6,086 nt of DNA. Source: Fimenecus sp964457415 (GTDB taxonomy: Bacteria > Bacillota > Clostridia > Oscillospirales > Acutalibacteraceae). Positions 3,869 to 6,086 of the stretch are shown piece by piece (the stretch's first letter is position 1; the number at the start of each line of letters is the position of its first letter). The position numbers and the translations under genes are program-made. A model generated the notes under the pieces. It saw nothing but the letters and a program-made list of their open reading frames with translations. It was not told the origin of the DNA and ran no database searches. The stretch covers positions 1 through 6,086 of the forward strand of contig CAYWFB010000081.1 in NCBI GenBank assembly GCA_964457415.1. The letters are read 5' to 3'.

Positions 3869-5146
3869 TTATTCGCCAATCATCGTTGCTATATTCTTTT
3901 CCATAAGGTCAAAGAATTTTTCAACGATTTTCTTATCTTCTTCATTACCGCGCACACACATTGAAAGAGTAATAACATTCTTATATGTTGTTGCGGTGAG
4001 AAGAACATAGGGTTTGTATTTAACCGCGCCCGACATAAATGCGTCTGTGGGCTCGTTGCCCGCAAGAGCAAAATCCTCACCCTTGAGAATACCAATATTA
4101 CTCATTGCCATATATGGATTTGAGTAACCGATTTTGATAATCTCTTCACTTGCCGCGTGGGGCATAATATTATATCCCAAATTCAAGAGGGGAAGTCCGT
4201 AAAGACCCATAAATTTATCTTTCTTGAAACGGTTTGAACTGCGCACTACGTATTTTACTGTTTCAAAAATATCGCGTCCGCGCTCGGGGATTGCACATTG
4301 CATCCAAGCGGTGTGGTTGGTAAAGCCCTTATCCTCAACGCTATCCATATGGCGACGAAGGTCAATTGCGCTTGAAATCATAACTTTATCAGTTGCGGGA
4401 TAATTTGCTAATTCATAAACACTGTAAAAATCTGCCGCAAGCAACATTTCGTTTACTGTCGCGCCGTATTCCTTGCCCTTTGCCTTAAGACCGCTAAGCA
4501 CATTTCCGTCGAGCTTTCTTCTTGCGATAAAAGATTTATCGCGGATATTGTTGGGGGTTAAGGGGAATTTGTGCTTATCCTTTGCGTTGATATTCTTGAA
4601 AAGACGTTTTGCAACTCCCGACTCGGTTTTTGAATAACCGGAATAAACCTCGTCATAAGAACGTGAACCTGTTCTAAACTCAATGGGGCTTATTCCCTTT
4701 TCAACATAATTACTGTAATTTTCACAGAACGCTTTGAGGAAATATTTAAGGTCGCCGCCGTCCATACACATATGATTTTCAACCATACAGAGTGTACTCT
4801 TGCCGTCTTTTATGAAAAGCGCAATTTTCATCTGAATGTAAGAATCGGGGGCAATATATTGTGTGAGAAAATCCTCAACTGCCTCTTCCACATTTTCGGG
4901 ATATGCAACCGTCAGTACATCGTCAACATCATAGGGCATAACCTCCCAATGAGTTGAAATCTTTGTGTCAACAAATTTTGAATGGAGAACGGGCACCTTT
5001 TCAAAGGCGCAGATAATAACGGTTTTTAAGGCTTCAATGTCGATTTCAAAATCATAGTTCATCTCAACATGAACCATACGGTCATTAAAATCTCGGAAAA
5101 GATAATGCATCTTATCCCATAACTCTGCATTAAGTCTGCGTTTCAT
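3869..5146 (-). CDS. Stand-alone condensation/acetyltransferase-like protein (CAT superfamily)
   Basis: 425 residues, the size of a single two-lobed condensation or alcohol-acetyltransferase-like protein. Family signatures: the active-site motif HMCMDG (H125-xxx-D129-G130), preceded by Asn124 where many members have a first His (HHxxxDG); an interdomain GATVNEMLLAA segment (228-238); DLRRHM (262-267), like the conserved R-containing strand; and MSNIG (348-352), a typical late motif in alcohol-acetyltransferase and WS/DGAT-like proteins. There is no carrier-protein or adenylation domain, signal peptide or membrane helix, so it is a free cytoplasmic acyltransferase or a non-catalytic relative; acyl donor and acceptor are unknown. 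Its ATG overlaps the upstream TAA by one base (TAATG), with GGAGG 10 nt upstream inside that gene, so it is translationally coupled to the HAAS-like six-helix membrane protein. That pairing suggests modification of a lipid, polyketide or envelope molecule (inference). Confidence 0.85.
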   Translation of the reverse strand: MKRRLNAELWDKMHYLFRDFNDRMVHVEMNYDFEIDIEALKTVIICAFEKVPVLHSKFVDTKISTHWEVMPYDVDDVLTVAYPENVEEAVEDFLTQYIAPDSYIQMKIALFIKDGKSTLCMVENHMCMDGGDLKYFLKAFCENYSNYVEKGISPIEFRTGSRSYDEVYSGYSKTESGVAKRLFKNINAKDKHKFPLTPNNIRDKSFIARRKLDGNVLSGLKAKGKEYGATVNEMLLAADFYSVYELANYPATDKVMISSAIDLRRHMDSVEDKGFTNHTAWMQCAIPERGRDIFETVKYVVRSSNRFKKDKFMGLYGLPLLNLGYNIMPHAASEEIIKIGYSNPYMAMSNIGILKGEDFALAGNEPTDAFMSGAVKYKPYVLLTATTYKNVITLSMCVRGNEEDKKIVEKFFDLMEKNIATMIGE

Positions 5147-5946
5147 TATTCATCGTCCTCCTTCTTATACATAAAATATTTTGCGTTGCCAACTGCAATG
5201 CATATAATACCGATTAAGTCAGCAAGAAGACCGAGAAGAATTACAGGCCATCCGGTAGCCCAGCCGATTACACCAGAAGCCGCAAAAATAATATAAAGCA
5301 TTGTTGAAATTACGGGCATATAAACGAACGTGGAAACGGTGCGGAATTTCTGTTTTGTTGCAAATGCGAAAGCAATATCTGCCAGCAACATAAGAATAAT
5401 ACCTGCCATAATGAGCGGCCATGTAGCAGGAAGCTCGAACATAACAAGCACAAAGAGGAATGCGAACACTGAGAAAAGCATTACACACATTGCAAGTAAA
5501 AATCGTGCAATCGGGTGGAAAAGTCTTCTCATACGGCAAATTCGTTTGATAATAAAGCTTGTGTAGAAAATAATCATCGCGAAAATTCCGCCAACAATAA
5601 TAAGCCAGGTTTTGTCCCACGCGCCCGTTGCCTTGCTCACCTCAAAGTAAGCAATGAATATTGCAATGAAGAAAATCACACCGCCAATGCCCATTACAAA
5701 ACGAAGTGTTTTTGCAAGCTTTTTCTTTTTGTATTCCGTTGACCACACCTCATATTGTGCGGGTAAATCGGGATATTCGTCTGCCATAAGGTCAGCAAGA
5801 ACCTTTTCGTCGCGAAGACCTGCGTGGGTCATTTCGTTTGCACGGTCAGTCATTTCATCAAAAATTTTCTTCTTAAATAAATACGTAATATGATTGTCGG
5901 GAAGACCCGCACAAGAAGTTTCTATATATTCAATAAAATCTTTCAT
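5146..5946 (-). CDS. Six-helix membrane protein with HAAS/permease-prefix-like N-terminal domain
   Basis: 266 residues from the ATG at 5946-5944, with AGGAGG 5 nt upstream; a TTG five codons earlier is rejected because it lies within that site. Residues about 1-70 form a helical cytoplasmic head resembling the HAAS or permease-prefix fold: FKKKIFDEMTDRANEMTHAGLRDEKVLADLM followed by YPDLPAQY, alignable with the HAAS head of the gene at 2884-3372. Six predicted helices follow (about 81-101, 113-133, 146-170, 176-196, 205-224, 232-253) and a short KKEDDE tail. The helices look like three repeated pairs, the second helix of each beginning W-x-x-I-x-x-G (W114, W176, W233), similar to the WP-x-I motif of LiaI/LiaF-type membrane regions. 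It has no transporter signature known to me. It is probably a sensor, scaffold or partner for the downstream acyltransferase. Confidence 0.85.
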   Translation of the reverse strand: MKDFIEYIETSCAGLPDNHITYLFKKKIFDEMTDRANEMTHAGLRDEKVLADLMADEYPDLPAQYEVWSTEYKKKKLAKTLRFVMGIGGVIFFIAIFIAYFEVSKATGAWDKTWLIIVGGIFAMIIFYTSFIIKRICRMRRLFHPIARFLLAMCVMLFSVFAFLFVLVMFELPATWPLIMAGIILMLLADIAFAFATKQKFRTVSTFVYMPVISTMLYIIFAASGVIGWATGWPVILLGLLADLIGIICIAVGNAKYFMYKKEDDE

Positions 5947-5976
5947 ATTTTCCTCCTGCAAAATATATATAAATAA

Positions 5977-6005
5977 ATTATAACAGATTCTTAAACTATC
6001 TGCAA
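5977..6005 (-). promoter_or_regulatory. Promoter of the membrane protein/acyltransferase operon
   Basis: On the minus strand, -35 TTGCAG (6000-6005), a 17-bp spacer and a perfect -10 TATAAT (5977-5982), with TGT just before it (extended -10). The predicted start is about 5970, leaving a short leader of about 24 nt to the ATG at 5946. Confidence 0.78.
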
Positions 6006-6034
6006 TTACAAATACAAATTTATATGAAAACTTT

Positions 6035-6048
6035 TTGTAGCGTTACAA
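6035..6048. promoter_or_regulatory. CG-centred palindrome, operator candidate
   Basis: TTGTAGCGTTACAA is a 14-bp inverted repeat with one broken symmetric pair, TTGTA-x-CG-x-TACAA. Its central CG and flanking TGTA/TACA resemble LacI/GalR-family operators. It lies about 30 bp upstream of the -35 at 6000-6005 and may control this promoter or a gene beyond the window edge. No regulator of that family is visible here. Confidence 0.35.
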
Positions 6049-6086
6049 TAGATGTGAGACTAAGAAAATAGAAAAAATGATTGAGA

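Noticed and set aside
3889..4095. Other-frame open frames inside the acyltransferase, HAAS and six-helix genes (for example 3889-4095, 2900-3127, 5219-5620)
   Set aside because: These overlap genes with clear family signatures and have Cys/Tyr/Phe-rich shadow composition and no start signals.
6077..6086. Possible plus-strand gene start (ATG at 6077)
   Set aside because: No Shine-Dalgarno sequence is present and only three codons are visible, so nothing supports it.

Overview
The window looks like a piece of a low-GC Gram-positive chromosome, most likely Clostridia (Oscillospiraceae/Ruminococcaceae-like). The reasons are A/T-rich intergenic DNA, strong AGGAGG ribosome binding sites, sigma-A-type promoters, a PadR/HAAS/PspC envelope gene set and a palindromic intergenic repeat of a type I recall from gut Clostridia. 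This placement is from memory and inspection, not from a search. Every supported gene lies on the minus strand, so transcription runs from right to left and the layout below follows that direction.

5947-6086: an intergenic region with a promoter (TTGCAG, 17 bp, TATAAT) and, further upstream, a 14-bp CG-centred palindrome. 5946-3869: a two-gene operon. The first gene is a six-helix membrane protein with a cytoplasmic HAAS/permease-prefix-like head. The second, overlapping it by one base (TAATG), is a stand-alone condensation/acetyltransferase-like (CAT superfamily) protein with an HxxxDG motif. It ends in a clear intrinsic terminator at 3813-3846.

3781-2406: a four-gene operon of PadR regulator, HAAS (DUF1700-type) membrane protein, 63-residue single-span protein and PspC-domain protein. 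It has its own promoter and a near-palindromic operator candidate at the predicted transcription start. This is a recognisable envelope-stress or membrane-homeostasis arrangement. About 2214-2385 is a roughly 170-bp element made almost entirely of perfect hairpins, with a compact multi-branched cassette inside it.

2191-574: three tightly packed genes that I do not recognise: a soluble protein, a small acidic coiled-coil protein and a two-helix membrane protein. The first and third share an aligned N-terminal region of about 44 residues, so this appears to be a small multi-protein module that contains an internal duplication. A long hairpin terminator follows at 471-525.

416-1: the start of the S10 ribosomal protein operon. 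It has an UP-element-like tract, a strong extended -10 promoter, a structured leader of about 310 nt with an internal terminator-like hairpin and mutually exclusive pairings, and the first 16 codons of rpsJ running off the window. The best candidates for something little described are the three-gene module, the HAAS-membrane-protein/acyltransferase pair and the rpsJ leader.
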